A program made the position numbers and the translations under genes. A stretch of 64,000 bases of DNA, taken from positions 62,001 to 126,000 of the forward strand of contig NZ_FQXT01000005.1 in NCBI RefSeq assembly GCF_900130045.1. Direction: 5' to 3'. Below the pieces are notes generated by a model, which did no database searches, was not told the DNA's origin, and was given only the letters and a program-made list of their open reading frames with translations. The stretch is from Leeuwenhoekiella palythoae. Its GTDB lineage: Bacteria > Bacteroidota > Bacteroidia > Flavobacteriales > Flavobacteriaceae. Below are positions 41,699-50,313 of this stretch, piece by piece; position 1 is the first letter of the stretch, and each line of letters opens with the position of its first letter.

Positions 41699-42871
41699 AT
41701 GCGCGGCTTGATAAATACTCCAAATACATTTCTAAAACCTTTTTTAGGTTTATTGGCGCTAGCAGGATTAGTATCTTGCGGCCCCTCTCAATATACAATG
41801 AATGACAGCATTTACGGTGGAAGATCTACCGTATATGAAGAACCCACCCAAGAAGTGGCCAGTACCACTGTTAATGGTGGTGTTTATGCCAACTACTTTT
41901 CTCAAGGTGCAGCTGATTTAGATGCGGCTCAACAATCTGGCGATATATTTACCGATATTGATTCCTACAGTTCTAATGCTGAATATACTACAGAACAAGC
42001 TATCCTAGATGAAGATTTAGCTTACCAAGCTCAACCGGGTTGGGGTGATGTTGTTGACGATATCACTGTTAATATTTATCCTGATTTCTATAATCGTATT
42101 GGTTTCGGCGGGTATTACAGACCTTTCTGGAACTATGGTTGGGGTAATTTTGGTTTCGGCTTTGGACCAGGCTGGGCTACACCATATGGCGGCTGGGGAG
42201 GCTGGGGCAACCCATACTTTGGCTACGCCTACAACGGCTGGGGCTATGGTGCTTGGGGATATCCTTATAACGGATGGGGGTTTGGATATGGCTACCCATA
42301 TTATGGATACTACGGTTACAACACTTACTATGGAAATGTATTCTACAGAAACAATTACTACTCCAGATATAATAACAACAGATTAGCGTATTCAAACTCT
42401 AGAAGATCTAGCAATGTGTACGGAACGAACAGATCAGCTAATTCAAGAATCTCTTCTGCGCGCTCTGCATCTCGACGTTCTTCAGAAGTAAATTATGCTC
42501 GTACCAGTAGAACATACAGCAGAAATAATGTAGGTGTGAATACCGATCGCATCAGCAGAAGTAGCTCAAATAATTCAGCTAGAGTTTCTAGTAGAAATCG
42601 AAGCGCTTCAAGCAATAGCATTTATAGAAGCAACTCTAGAAGAAGCTCTAGTAATACGATTACCAGAAGTAATTCTAGCAGTCCTGTAAGAGCAACACGC
42701 TCTAGTACATACTCACGTAATTCTGTAAGTACACCTACGCGCTCAACTTCGCGTACGATGACAAGATCTTCAGTTCCTACGCGTAGTGCTTCACCTGCTC
42801 GTTCAAGTGGCGGAAGCCGTAGTAGCGGTGGAAGTTCATCTCGTGGCGGAGGCCGTGGTGGTCGCGGATAA
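41699..42871 (+). CDS. Low-complexity lipoprotein, Gly/Tyr/Trp-rich then Ser/Arg-rich
   Basis: From ATG 41699 a 390-residue lipoprotein with lipobox ALAGLVSC. Earlier ATGs at 41645 and 41672 only lengthen the signal peptide. Residues about 30-130 are acidic. About 130-220 are very rich in Gly, Tyr, Trp, Phe and Asn (repeated GWG, GYGYP, YGYYGY patterns). The remaining 160 residues are Ser/Arg/Asn/Thr-rich (SRSS, SSARS) ending in GGGRGGRG. No catalytic domain is visible. The two biased regions resemble adhesive or phase-separating sequences. It lies 24 nt before OmpP1/FadL, and the pairing is common in flavobacteria; an outer-membrane role is inferred. Confidence 0.75.
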   Translation: MRGLINTPNTFLKPFLGLLALAGLVSCGPSQYTMNDSIYGGRSTVYEEPTQEVASTTVNGGVYANYFSQGAADLDAAQQSGDIFTDIDSYSSNAEYTTEQAILDEDLAYQAQPGWGDVVDDITVNIYPDFYNRIGFGGYYRPFWNYGWGNFGFGFGPGWATPYGGWGGWGNPYFGYAYNGWGYGAWGYPYNGWGFGYGYPYYGYYGYNTYYGNVFYRNNYYSRYNNNRLAYSNSRRSSNVYGTNRSANSRISSARSASRRSSEVNYARTSRTYSRNNVGVNTDRISRSSSNNSARVSSRNRSASSNSIYRSNSRRSSSNTITRSNSSSPVRATRSSTYSRNSVSTPTRSTSRTMTRSSVPTRSASPARSSGGSRSSGGSSSRGGGRGGRG

Positions 42872-42895
42872 TATTCAGTTTCATTTTAAATTCTT

Positions 42896-44395
42896 ATGAT
42901 GAAAAAAATTCTAACACTCCTATTCTTGGCAATAGGTGCACAATATTCTTTTGCTCAAAATGTAGCAGACGCAATACGTTATAGCACGCAAAACATCACC
43001 GGAACTGCCCGATACATCGGCGTTGGTGGCGCGTTTGGCGCATTAGGGGGTGATCTTTCTGCTATAAATGTGAACCCGGCGGGTTCTGCTATCTTTGATC
43101 GCAGCTTTGTTTCCCTCAGTTTATCTTCGGGGAATTATGACAACCAGACCTATTATAATGATGGAATCACTGTAAACGATGAATCTGATTTAGATTTGAA
43201 TCAATTTGGTGGCGTTTTTGTCTCTCAGGGTGCTGCAGGTCTTCGCAAACTAACTTTCGGATTCAATTACGATCGCACCAATGATTTTGACAATGGATAT
43301 GTTGCTTCGGGAATCTCCTCGAACTCAATAAGTGATTACTTTTTAGGATATGCACAAGGAACACCACTTGATCTCTTAGAATTTCAAGAAGGTGAAACCA
43401 CAGATGACTTGTATCAGTATTTAGGCGAAAGTGAAAATTTTGGTACTCAGCAAGCCTTCCTAGGATATCAAGGATATCTTATTGACCCTGTTTCCTCTGA
43501 ATTGGATAACACCGAATACACCAATGCACAGAATGGAAATTCTTTTGATCAAGAATATCAATATACCAGCTTCGGGAACAGCAGCAAATTCACCTTTAAT
43601 GCGGCCGCTCAAGTTAGTGAAGCGCTTTTTTTAGGGATAAACCTTAACGCGCACACCTTTAATTTCACAAGGCAAACCACTTTATTTGAGGATAATAATA
43701 GTGCAAATAACGCCGTAAACAGCCTGAGGTTTGATAATGAATATAGAGCTTATGGTTCTGGAATTTCGGCACAGATAGGTGGAATTTACCATCTCTCTCC
43801 CAGCCTGCGTGTTGGCGCCACATACGACACCCCTACGCTCTATACTATTTCTGAAGAAACTGAGCAGTTTTTATCTACTTCAGGAACTAATGGAGAGATT
43901 GTTATCGCGCCTAATGTGATTAATATTTACGAAGATTACGATTTAGTCACTCCCGGAAAAGCCACAGGAAGTATCGCTTACATTTTTGGAAAGCGCGGAT
44001 TTTTAAGTTTTGATTATTCGTATCAAGATTATAGCTCAATTAAATTTAAGCCGGATAACGATGCCTTTTTTCAGCAATTGAACACTCAAATAGATAATCA
44101 ACTAAAAGGCGTTTTTTCTTATAAATTAGGAGGAGAGTTTTTAGTAAACAGCTGGAGTTTCAGAGGCGGTTATCGTTTTATTGAAAGTCCGTATGAAAAT
44201 GAAACAACCCTTGGTGACACTACCGGTTATTCTGTAGGTTTAGGATATTCTTTCGGTAACACGCGTATTGACCTTGCTTACGATTGGATGAAACAAGATC
44301 AAAATCCTAGATTGTACGACGGCGCGTTTACCAATACCGCATTTATTGACACTATCAATACCAACATCGTAGCAACCTTGTCGTTTCAGCTTTAA
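42896..44395 (+). CDS. OmpP1/FadL-family outer membrane protein
   Basis: A 499-residue outer-membrane beta-barrel. The signal peptide is residues 1-20 (AQYSFAQ). The N-terminal hatch region contains ARYIGVGGAFGALGGDLSAINVNPAGSA in two parts (residues 39-66), the signature of OmpP1/FadL/TodX. The rest alternates in beta strands and ends with an aromatic/hydrophobic strand VATLSFQL. The family imports hydrophobic compounds such as fatty acids. ATG 42896 is followed by a second ATG at 42899. Confidence 0.87.
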   Translation: MMKKILTLLFLAIGAQYSFAQNVADAIRYSTQNITGTARYIGVGGAFGALGGDLSAINVNPAGSAIFDRSFVSLSLSSGNYDNQTYYNDGITVNDESDLDLNQFGGVFVSQGAAGLRKLTFGFNYDRTNDFDNGYVASGISSNSISDYFLGYAQGTPLDLLEFQEGETTDDLYQYLGESENFGTQQAFLGYQGYLIDPVSSELDNTEYTNAQNGNSFDQEYQYTSFGNSSKFTFNAAAQVSEALFLGINLNAHTFNFTRQTTLFEDNNSANNAVNSLRFDNEYRAYGSGISAQIGGIYHLSPSLRVGATYDTPTLYTISEETEQFLSTSGTNGEIVIAPNVINIYEDYDLVTPGKATGSIAYIFGKRGFLSFDYSYQDYSSIKFKPDNDAFFQQLNTQIDNQLKGVFSYKLGGEFLVNSWSFRGGYRFIESPYENETTLGDTTGYSVGLGYSFGNTRIDLAYDWMKQDQNPRLYDGAFTNTAFIDTINTNIVATLSFQL

Positions 44396-44453
44396 GTAAT
44401 CTAGCCGAGAAATACACTTTTTGGCTGCGATAGATGATCAACATACTTTATAA

Positions 44454-44487
44454 ATGCCTCTTGCAAAAATTCAAGAGGCATTTTTTT
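44454..44487 (+). terminator. Terminator after OmpP1/FadL
   Basis: ATGCCTCTTG pairs with CAAGAGGCAT around an 8-nt loop, followed by seven T. Confidence 0.88.
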
Positions 44488-44556
44488 ATTGACTGACCCT
44501 ATAAACTCATTATTAAATCAGATAGCAACAGAAGTTTTTCAAGTTGTTAAATTAAC

Positions 44557-44564
44557 TATCTTTG
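44557..44564 (+). promoter_or_regulatory. -7 promoter box for folE
   Basis: TATCTTTG matches TAnnTTTG. The start would fall near 44570, leaving only about 11 nt before GTG 44581 but about 29 nt before ATG 44599, which favours the ATG. Confidence 0.6.
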
Positions 44565-44598
44565 CAAGCCTTTAGCCCAAGTGGCGACTAATAGCTCT

Positions 44599-45285
44599 AT
44601 GAAAATGAATTTTGAGAACGAAGAATTGAAAGAAATAGATGAATTAGGTGATAATCACCACAGTACATCTGCAATTACTCCTTTAAGAGATGATGCTTTT
44701 GAGTTAAGTGATTTAGAAAAAATCGAACTCATCAAAGAAGATGTAACCCGTATCATGCAAACTTTAGGTTTAGACCTTAAAGATGATAGCCTTAAAGGCA
44801 CTCCTAATCGAGTGGCTAAAATGTTTGTAAACGAAATTTTTGGCGGACTTAACCCGCAGCGCAAACCTAAAGCCTCTACCTTTCAGAATAATTATAAATA
44901 CGGCGAGATGTTGGTCGAAAAGAACATCACCGTGTATTCTACTTGCGAACATCACCTGCTTCCTATTGTAGGTAGAGCGCACGTTGCTTATATTTCAAAC
45001 GGTACGGTTGTAGGCCTTTCTAAAATGAATCGTGTGGTAGATTACTACGCAAAAAGACCTCAGGTTCAAGAGCGCCTTACTATGCAAGTCGTTCAAGAAT
45101 TACAAAAAGTTTTAGGCACAGAAGATGTTGCCTGCGTTATAGATGCAAAACACCTTTGCGTTAACAGCCGCGGAATACGTGATATTGAAAGCAGCACAGT
45201 TACCAGTGAATTTGGCGGAAAGTTTAAGGAAGAAGCCGTTAAGCGCGAATTCTTAGACTATATCAAACTAGAAACTCCATTTTAA
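44599..45285 (+). CDS. folE: GTP cyclohydrolase I
   Basis: From ATG 44599 a 228-residue enzyme making dihydroneopterin triphosphate from GTP. Conserved parts: RVAKMFVNEIFGGL, the zinc/catalytic YSTCEHHLLPIVGRAHVAY (Cys and both His), VVGLSKMNRVVDYYAKRPQVQERL and the second zinc Cys in AKHLCVNSRGIRD. The N-terminal 35 residues are a non-conserved extension. An alternative GTG start at 44581 would add six residues but leaves a very short leader. cysS follows after 73 nt. Confidence 0.95.
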   Translation: MKMNFENEELKEIDELGDNHHSTSAITPLRDDAFELSDLEKIELIKEDVTRIMQTLGLDLKDDSLKGTPNRVAKMFVNEIFGGLNPQRKPKASTFQNNYKYGEMLVEKNITVYSTCEHHLLPIVGRAHVAYISNGTVVGLSKMNRVVDYYAKRPQVQERLTMQVVQELQKVLGTEDVACVIDAKHLCVNSRGIRDIESSTVTSEFGGKFKEEAVKREFLDYIKLETPF

Positions 45286-45358
45286 GAAGTACTTTAATTT
45301 AACAACAACCGAAGCACTATACTAAAATAAGCGATAACGCATTTTCAACCCAGAATTT

Positions 45359-46846
45359 ATGGCGCCCTTATACCAGAAGCAAGAAATTAAAGTTTACAAT
45401 TCGATAAACGGAAGTAAAGAAACGTTTACACCTATTCTGGAGGGTAATGTAGGGATGTATGTGTGCGGCCCCACCGTTTACAGCAATGTGCACTTGGGTA
45501 ATGTACGCACCTTTATGTCTTTTGATATGATTTTTAGATATCTCAAGCATTTAGGCTATAAAGTGCGCTACGTACGCAATATTACCGATGCAGGTCACTT
45601 GACCGATGACGCTGATGAAGGCGAAGATAAAATCGCAAAAAAAGCTCGCCTAGAGCAAATAGAACCTATGGAAGTCGTGCAGCAATACACCATAGACTTT
45701 CATAATATTTTACAGAAATTTAATTGTTTACCCCCAAGTATTGAACCCACCGCTACGGGACACATTATTGAGCAAATAGAGATCATTAAAGAGATCATTG
45801 AAAACGGATTTGCTTACGAGAAAAATGGTTCGGTGTATTTTGATGTTCTAAAGTTTAATGAAAGTCATCACTACGGAAAGTTGAGCGGTCGCAACCTTGA
45901 AGATATGATCGCTAACACGCGTGAATTAACTGCGCAAAGCGAAAAGAAAAATGCTCAGGATTTTGCCTTGTGGAAAAAGGCAGAGCCACAACACATTATG
46001 CGCTGGCCTTCCCCTTGGGGTGACGGTTTTCCCGGATGGCACCTGGAGTGTACTGCAATGAGTACAAAATACCTTGGAAAACAATTTGACATTCACGGTG
46101 GCGGAATGGATTTAAAATTCCCGCATCACGAGTGTGAAATTGCGCAATCTGAAGCTTCTCATGGCCACAACCCTGTGAATTACTGGTTGCACGCCAATAT
46201 GCTTACACTTAACGGCAAAAAAATGTCTAAAAGCGATGGCAATAACATATTCCCTGCGCAGATTTTTACCGGAGATAGCCCGTTCCTGACTAAAGGCTTT
46301 TCTCCAAGTGTGGCACGTTTCTTTGTGATGCAAGCACATTATCGCAGCGTTCTAGATTTTAGCAACGACGCATTACTTGCCAGTGAGAAAGGATTTAACC
46401 GCCTTATGGAAGCTGTAAATCTCCTTGACTCGCTACCTACTTCAGCAAAGAGCAGTATTGATATCGCAGCTTGGAAACAGTCGTGCTACGATGCGATGAA
46501 TGATGATTTTAATTCGCCAATTCTTATTGCGCAGCTTTTTGAAGCAGCCAAGTACATCCACCAACTTAAGGATGGTAAGGCCACCATTTCTTCAAGCGAT
46601 CTAGATGCGTTTAAAACATCTGTTCATGCGTTTGTTTTTGATGTTTTAGGACTTGAAGACATCAACGCCGCAGCCGAAGCCAATACAGACAAACTGAATG
46701 GCGCCATTGAGTTGCTTATTCAACTTAGAAAAGAAGCACGCGCAAATAAGGATTTTGCTACAAGCGACCAGATCAGAGACCAACTTGCAGAATTAGGCAT
46801 ACAGCTTAAAGATGGTCGCGAAGGAACCACGTATACATTTGCTTAA
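45359..46846 (+). CDS. cysS: Cysteinyl-tRNA synthetase
   Basis: A 495-residue class I synthetase. The HIGH-type motif is [17 protein letters not shown] (zinc Cys plus HLGN). Other zinc ligands lie in WHLECTAMS and [11 protein letters not shown], and KMSKSDGN is the KMSKS loop. The C-terminal helical domain has [22 protein letters not shown]. It is the second gene of the folE-cysS-yidD-lgt group, with yidD 11 nt downstream. Confidence 0.97.
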   Translation: MAPLYQKQEIKVYNSINGSKETFTPILEGNVGMYVCGPTVYSNVHLGNVRTFMSFDMIFRYLKHLGYKVRYVRNITDAGHLTDDADEGEDKIAKKARLEQIEPMEVVQQYTIDFHNILQKFNCLPPSIEPTATGHIIEQIEIIKEIIENGFAYEKNGSVYFDVLKFNESHHYGKLSGRNLEDMIANTRELTAQSEKKNAQDFALWKKAEPQHIMRWPSPWGDGFPGWHLECTAMSTKYLGKQFDIHGGGMDLKFPHHECEIAQSEASHGHNPVNYWLHANMLTLNGKKMSKSDGNNIFPAQIFTGDSPFLTKGFSPSVARFFVMQAHYRSVLDFSNDALLASEKGFNRLMEAVNLLDSLPTSAKSSIDIAAWKQSCYDAMNDDFNSPILIAQLFEAAKYIHQLKDGKATISSSDLDAFKTSVHAFVFDVLGLEDINAAAEANTDKLNGAIELLIQLRKEARANKDFATSDQIRDQLAELGIQLKDGREGTTYTFA

Positions 46847-46857
46847 AAGCCCACCTG

Positions 46858-47121
46858 ATGAAAGATTTTGCTAAAAAAGCCCTCATCTTTCCTATCAGAC
46901 TGTATCAGCGTTTTTTATCACCTCTTTTGCCACCCTCATGCAGATACGAGCCTACGTGCTCCCACTACAGTGTTGAAGCCATTCAACGTCACGGTATTTT
47001 TAAGGGAAGCTGGCTTGCTATAAAACGTATCGCCAGTTGCAATCCTTGGGGCGGTTCGGGCTATGACCCTGTACCTCCCGCTAAAAAGCAATCGGCATAT
47101 AAAAAATCCAAAAACAGTTAA
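46858..47121 (+). CDS. yidD: Membrane protein insertion efficiency factor YidD
   Basis: An 87-residue protein with the diagnostic block [25 protein letters not shown] (residues 13-37 in two parts: Cys-rich SCRYEPTCS) and the C-terminal [12 protein letters not shown]. It is thought to assist YidC-dependent insertion of membrane proteins at the inner membrane. It lies between cysS and lgt. Confidence 0.95.
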   Translation: MKDFAKKALIFPIRLYQRFLSPLLPPSCRYEPTCSHYSVEAIQRHGIFKGSWLAIKRIASCNPWGGSGYDPVPPAKKQSAYKKSKNS

Positions 47122-47169
47122 GAAGCCTCTGGGCTTTGCTATATTTACAACACAAAATTTTCAAAGCTT

Positions 47170-48108
47170 ATGCTCCCTTTAAAAATGACCTGGAATCCTT
47201 CAACCGGATTAGATTTAGGATTTTTCACCATACACTACTACAGTTTAATGTTTGTGATCGCTTTTTCATTAGGATGGTATCTGATGAAAAAAGTGTACAA
47301 AAATGAAGGTGTTGAAGAAGAAAAATTAGACCCATTATTTATCTATTCGGTTTTAGCCATTTTAATTGGCGCGCGATTGGGGCACGTTTTCTTTTATCAA
47401 ACCGAATTGCTTTGGGAAGATCCACTTTCAGTAATTCTACCTTTTAGATTTGTTCCGGAAATTGAATACACCGGTTTTCAAGGTTTAGCGAGTCACGGTG
47501 CAGCAATAGGAATGATTTTCGCAATGTACCTGTATAACAAAAAAATCCTTAAAAAAAGCGTGCTTTGGCTGTTGGATCGGGTAATTCTTCCTGTGGCCCT
47601 GGGTGCCATATTTGTGCGTATTGGTAACTTTTTTAATTCTGAAATGGTTGGGAAAATTACCGATTCAAACCTCGGAATTAAGTTCGTTCAAGATCAATAC
47701 AACAAATACGAAGTACAGCGCTTAACCGGCATTCCTAATGAGTATAAAGCTTACCAAGCCTTAACAGATGATCCTCAATTTGCAAATTATATCGCAGAGA
47801 TCCCTTATCGTTTTCCTGGACAGCTAATGGAGTCTTTTGGTTATGTATTTGTCTTTCTAATTTTAATGTTCGTGTATTGGAAAACCAATTTGCGCAAAAA
47901 AGAAGGTTTTCTATTTGGGCTCTTCTTAGTGCTTTTATGGACGGTACGTTTTATTGTAGAATACTTTAAACGCGCACAAGTAGAAGGCCGTGAAGACTGG
48001 ATCTTTGGTTTCAATACCGGGCAGATTTTAAGCATTCCTTTTATTCTTATCGGAATCTTTTTAATTCTTAGAGCGCTTCAGCAAAAACAAACTCCGCAAT
48101 ATCATTAA
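47170..48108 (+). CDS. lgt: Prolipoprotein diacylglyceryl transferase
   Basis: A 312-residue polytopic inner-membrane enzyme that lipidates the Cys of prolipoproteins. Key features: HYYSLMFVIAFSLGWYL, GARLGHVFFY, the H-G-x-A-I-G motif as SHGAAIGM, the signature RIGNFFNSEMVGK, and the FPGQLMES block with VRFIVEYFKRAQ near the C-terminus. The central loop (about 170-205) carries an insertion usual for Bacteroidota. An internal ATG at 47185 is a possible start. The DUF192 lipoprotein gene starts 2 nt after it. Confidence 0.95.
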   Translation: MLPLKMTWNPSTGLDLGFFTIHYYSLMFVIAFSLGWYLMKKVYKNEGVEEEKLDPLFIYSVLAILIGARLGHVFFYQTELLWEDPLSVILPFRFVPEIEYTGFQGLASHGAAIGMIFAMYLYNKKILKKSVLWLLDRVILPVALGAIFVRIGNFFNSEMVGKITDSNLGIKFVQDQYNKYEVQRLTGIPNEYKAYQALTDDPQFANYIAEIPYRFPGQLMESFGYVFVFLILMFVYWKTNLRKKEGFLFGLFLVLLWTVRFIVEYFKRAQVEGREDWIFGFNTGQILSIPFILIGIFLILRALQQKQTPQYH

Positions 48109-48110
48109 TT

Positions 48111-48596
48111 ATGTATCAGAAGTTTTTATTCATCGGGATTTTAGGCTTTACGCTTCTAGCGTGTAAAAACAAAGAAGCCGAAGAAACACAGATCACTCAG
48201 GAGCAGATTACTTTTCAGCAAGAAGGAAAACTTCAGATACAAACAGAAGACGGCAGCAAAGCGTATTTTAATATTGAGATCGCCGAAACCAACTATGAAA
48301 CCGAGACCGGACTGATGTACCGGGAATCGATGGAGCAAAATCAGGCAATGCTTTTTGTATTTGAGGATGTAAGACCACACAGTTTTTACATGAAAAATAC
48401 CTATATTCCTCTAGACTTGTTTTTCATCAAAGAGGACAAAACCATTGCAACGATTATAGAAAATGCAAAACCCATGGATGAAACCAGCCTCCCCTCTGAA
48501 GTTCCCGTGCAATACGTTTTAGAAACTAATGCAGGCATCGCCAAACTCTGGAATATAAAAGTGGGAGACACCGTAGACTGGAAACGTTTAAAATAA
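48111..48596 (+). CDS. DUF192 lipoprotein
   Basis: A 161-residue lipoprotein with lipobox GFTLLAC (Cys at 18). The DUF192 domain covers residues 50-158: TGLMYRESMEQNQAMLFVF, HSFYMKNTYIPLDLFFI and the terminal VGDTVDW. The family is small and beta-rich, exported, and of unknown function. It follows lgt by 2 nt, so the enzyme and a lipoprotein substrate are co-transcribed. Confidence 0.9.
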   Translation: MYQKFLFIGILGFTLLACKNKEAEETQITQEQITFQQEGKLQIQTEDGSKAYFNIEIAETNYETETGLMYRESMEQNQAMLFVFEDVRPHSFYMKNTYIPLDLFFIKEDKTIATIIENAKPMDETSLPSEVPVQYVLETNAGIAKLWNIKVGDTVDWKRLK

Positions 48597-48601
48597 TAAA
48601 T

Positions 48602-49276
48602 ATGCCTTCTAGAATTCTCTTTTTATTTTTTGTTTTGTTCAGCATTACCTCCAATGCCCAGCGGGTAAAATATCATTTTGACATAGAGGGAAAAGAAATA
48701 AAAAGGAAAGAATTTGACAAGCTCTGGCGCAATCGCGATTCTGCATATTCTAGGTGGGATTATGAAACAAAAGATAGCAGCCGTGTTGCTCGACTAATAC
48801 CTCAATATCAACAAGGTGTTGTAAACCGCAATGACCTCAAGGAGTATTTAGAAAAGGTGACTAACAAAAAATTTGCTGATAGCACGATTTTTTTCATTTC
48901 CTACACATATGTTAATGACCTATGCAGCCGATATTCAACAAACAACTACACTAAAGAGGTTATAGACCAATGGAAAAATCTTACTGACGCTCGCAAAGCA
49001 AGTATTGAAGAAAACTACCCAGACATAGTTAGATTAGATTTTTTTGAGCCAGGCATAAAGCTCCAAAACACCCCTAGCGATGGTACAGAGTACTACTATT
49101 CTGATAAAGAGAATCTTTTAAGAGAAATTATTTTTAGAAACCCGGCATTTTGCGGCTCTCGCGCTTTGATTAAGCCGAATGGGCAAACTGTCGTGTACAA
49201 TGGCGAATCTATCTCTACCCAAGTAGTTCAGCTTATAGAAAATAAAAACTGGAATTTATTTTTCCCCGAAGAATGA
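48602..49276 (+). CDS. Hypothetical secreted protein
   Basis: A 224-residue protein with a signal peptide (residues 1-19, ITSNAQ). The mature part is rich in charged residues: EIKRKEFDKLWRNRDSAYSRW near the start, then a region with YTYVNDLCSRYS and a C-terminal domain with NPAFCGSRALIKPNG. The two Cys (in NDLCSR and AFCGSR) could form a disulfide. I recognise no family. It overlaps the glutaminase start by 4 nt (ATGA), so translation is coupled. Confidence 0.6.
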   Translation: MPSRILFLFFVLFSITSNAQRVKYHFDIEGKEIKRKEFDKLWRNRDSAYSRWDYETKDSSRVARLIPQYQQGVVNRNDLKEYLEKVTNKKFADSTIFFISYTYVNDLCSRYSTNNYTKEVIDQWKNLTDARKASIEENYPDIVRLDFFEPGIKLQNTPSDGTEYYYSDKENLLREIIFRNPAFCGSRALIKPNGQTVVYNGESISTQVVQLIENKNWNLFFPEE

Positions 49277-50190
49277 ATTATCAAGCGATTCTCGAAAGCA
49301 TTCAATCTGATCTAAAGGATTACAAAAACACCGGTAAAGTAGCGACATACATCCCGGAGTTAGGAAAGGTGGACTCTTCAAAATTCGGACTTCATTTAAA
49401 CTGCATAAATGGCAATCACTATCATTTAGGAGCTTCACAAGAACGTTTCTCGATTCAAAGTATATCTAAAGTGTTGAGCTTGGCTTTTGCGCTTAAACTT
49501 GAAAGAAACAAACTATGGAATCGAGTTGACGTAGAACCATCGGGAGATCCATTCAATTCGCTGGTTCAGTTGGAATATGAAAAAGGTATTCCCCGCAATC
49601 CATTTATTAATGCGGGAGCCCTTGTGGTCTCTGATATGTTAATGAGCCATCTCAAAAATCCAAAAGAAGATTTTCTACAATACGTGCGCGATATTGCCGG
49701 GGATCAGTCTATCGATTACGACACGAGTGTGGCAGCTTCAGAAATGCAACATAAATATCGTAATGCCGCTCTCGCTCATTTGATGAAAGACTTTAAAAAT
49801 ATCAATAACGATGTCGATGCGTTATTAGACTTTTACTTTCATCAATGCGCAATAGCAATGAGTTGCCAGCAGCTCGCGCAAGCCTTCAGTATATTTTTGA
49901 ACTACAGCAAACAAGATCAAAGTCAGCAAGCCCTTGCGGTGCCACCTATGATCGCCAAACGCATCAATGCTTTAATGCTTACGTGCGGTTTTTATGACGA
50001 ATCAGGCGAGTTTGCATTCAGAGTAGGGCTACCTGGAAAAAGCGGCGTAGGCGGCGGTATTGTAGCGCTACACCCTAAACATTACAGCATCGCGGTATGG
50101 AGCCCACCTCTGAACGAAAAAGGCAATTCAGAATTAGGTATGAAAGTTCTAGAGCTGTTTACCTCAAAAACTGAAATCTCTGTTTTTTAA
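49273..50190 (+). CDS. glsA: Glutaminase
   Basis: A 305-residue serine-dependent beta-lactamase-fold glutaminase converting glutamine to glutamate and ammonia. The catalytic S-x-x-K is Ser63-Ile-Ser-Lys66 in FSIQSISKVL; downstream are the GDPFNSLVQLE and PRNPFINAGA blocks, a Tyr-containing segment MLTCGFYDESGEFA and the VGLPGKSGVGGGI loop. The length is normal. It opposes the two glutamine synthetases in the same window, which is of interest for nitrogen balance, but no shared regulatory motif is visible here. Confidence 0.94.
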   Translation: MNYQAILESIQSDLKDYKNTGKVATYIPELGKVDSSKFGLHLNCINGNHYHLGASQERFSIQSISKVLSLAFALKLERNKLWNRVDVEPSGDPFNSLVQLEYEKGIPRNPFINAGALVVSDMLMSHLKNPKEDFLQYVRDIAGDQSIDYDTSVAASEMQHKYRNAALAHLMKDFKNINNDVDALLDFYFHQCAIAMSCQQLAQAFSIFLNYSKQDQSQQALAVPPMIAKRINALMLTCGFYDESGEFAFRVGLPGKSGVGGGIVALHPKHYSIAVWSPPLNEKGNSELGMKVLELFTSKTEISVF

Positions 50191-50256
50191 GCAATCTATT
50201 TCGGGGGAGTTATTTCCTTTATGGTGACCCATAAAAACTTCAAATTGTCACTAAAC

Positions 50257-50292
50257 AAAAAGCTCGATTTACTTTCGTAAACCGAGCTTTTT
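50257..50292. terminator. Terminator between glsA and secDF
   Basis: AAAAAGCTCG pairs with CGAGCTTTTT; the 16-nt loop itself contains TTTAC/GTAAA. It has T- and A-runs on both sides and can end both convergent genes. Confidence 0.82.
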
Positions 50293-50313
50293 GCGTCTTG
50301 TGCTTTAATTGAA

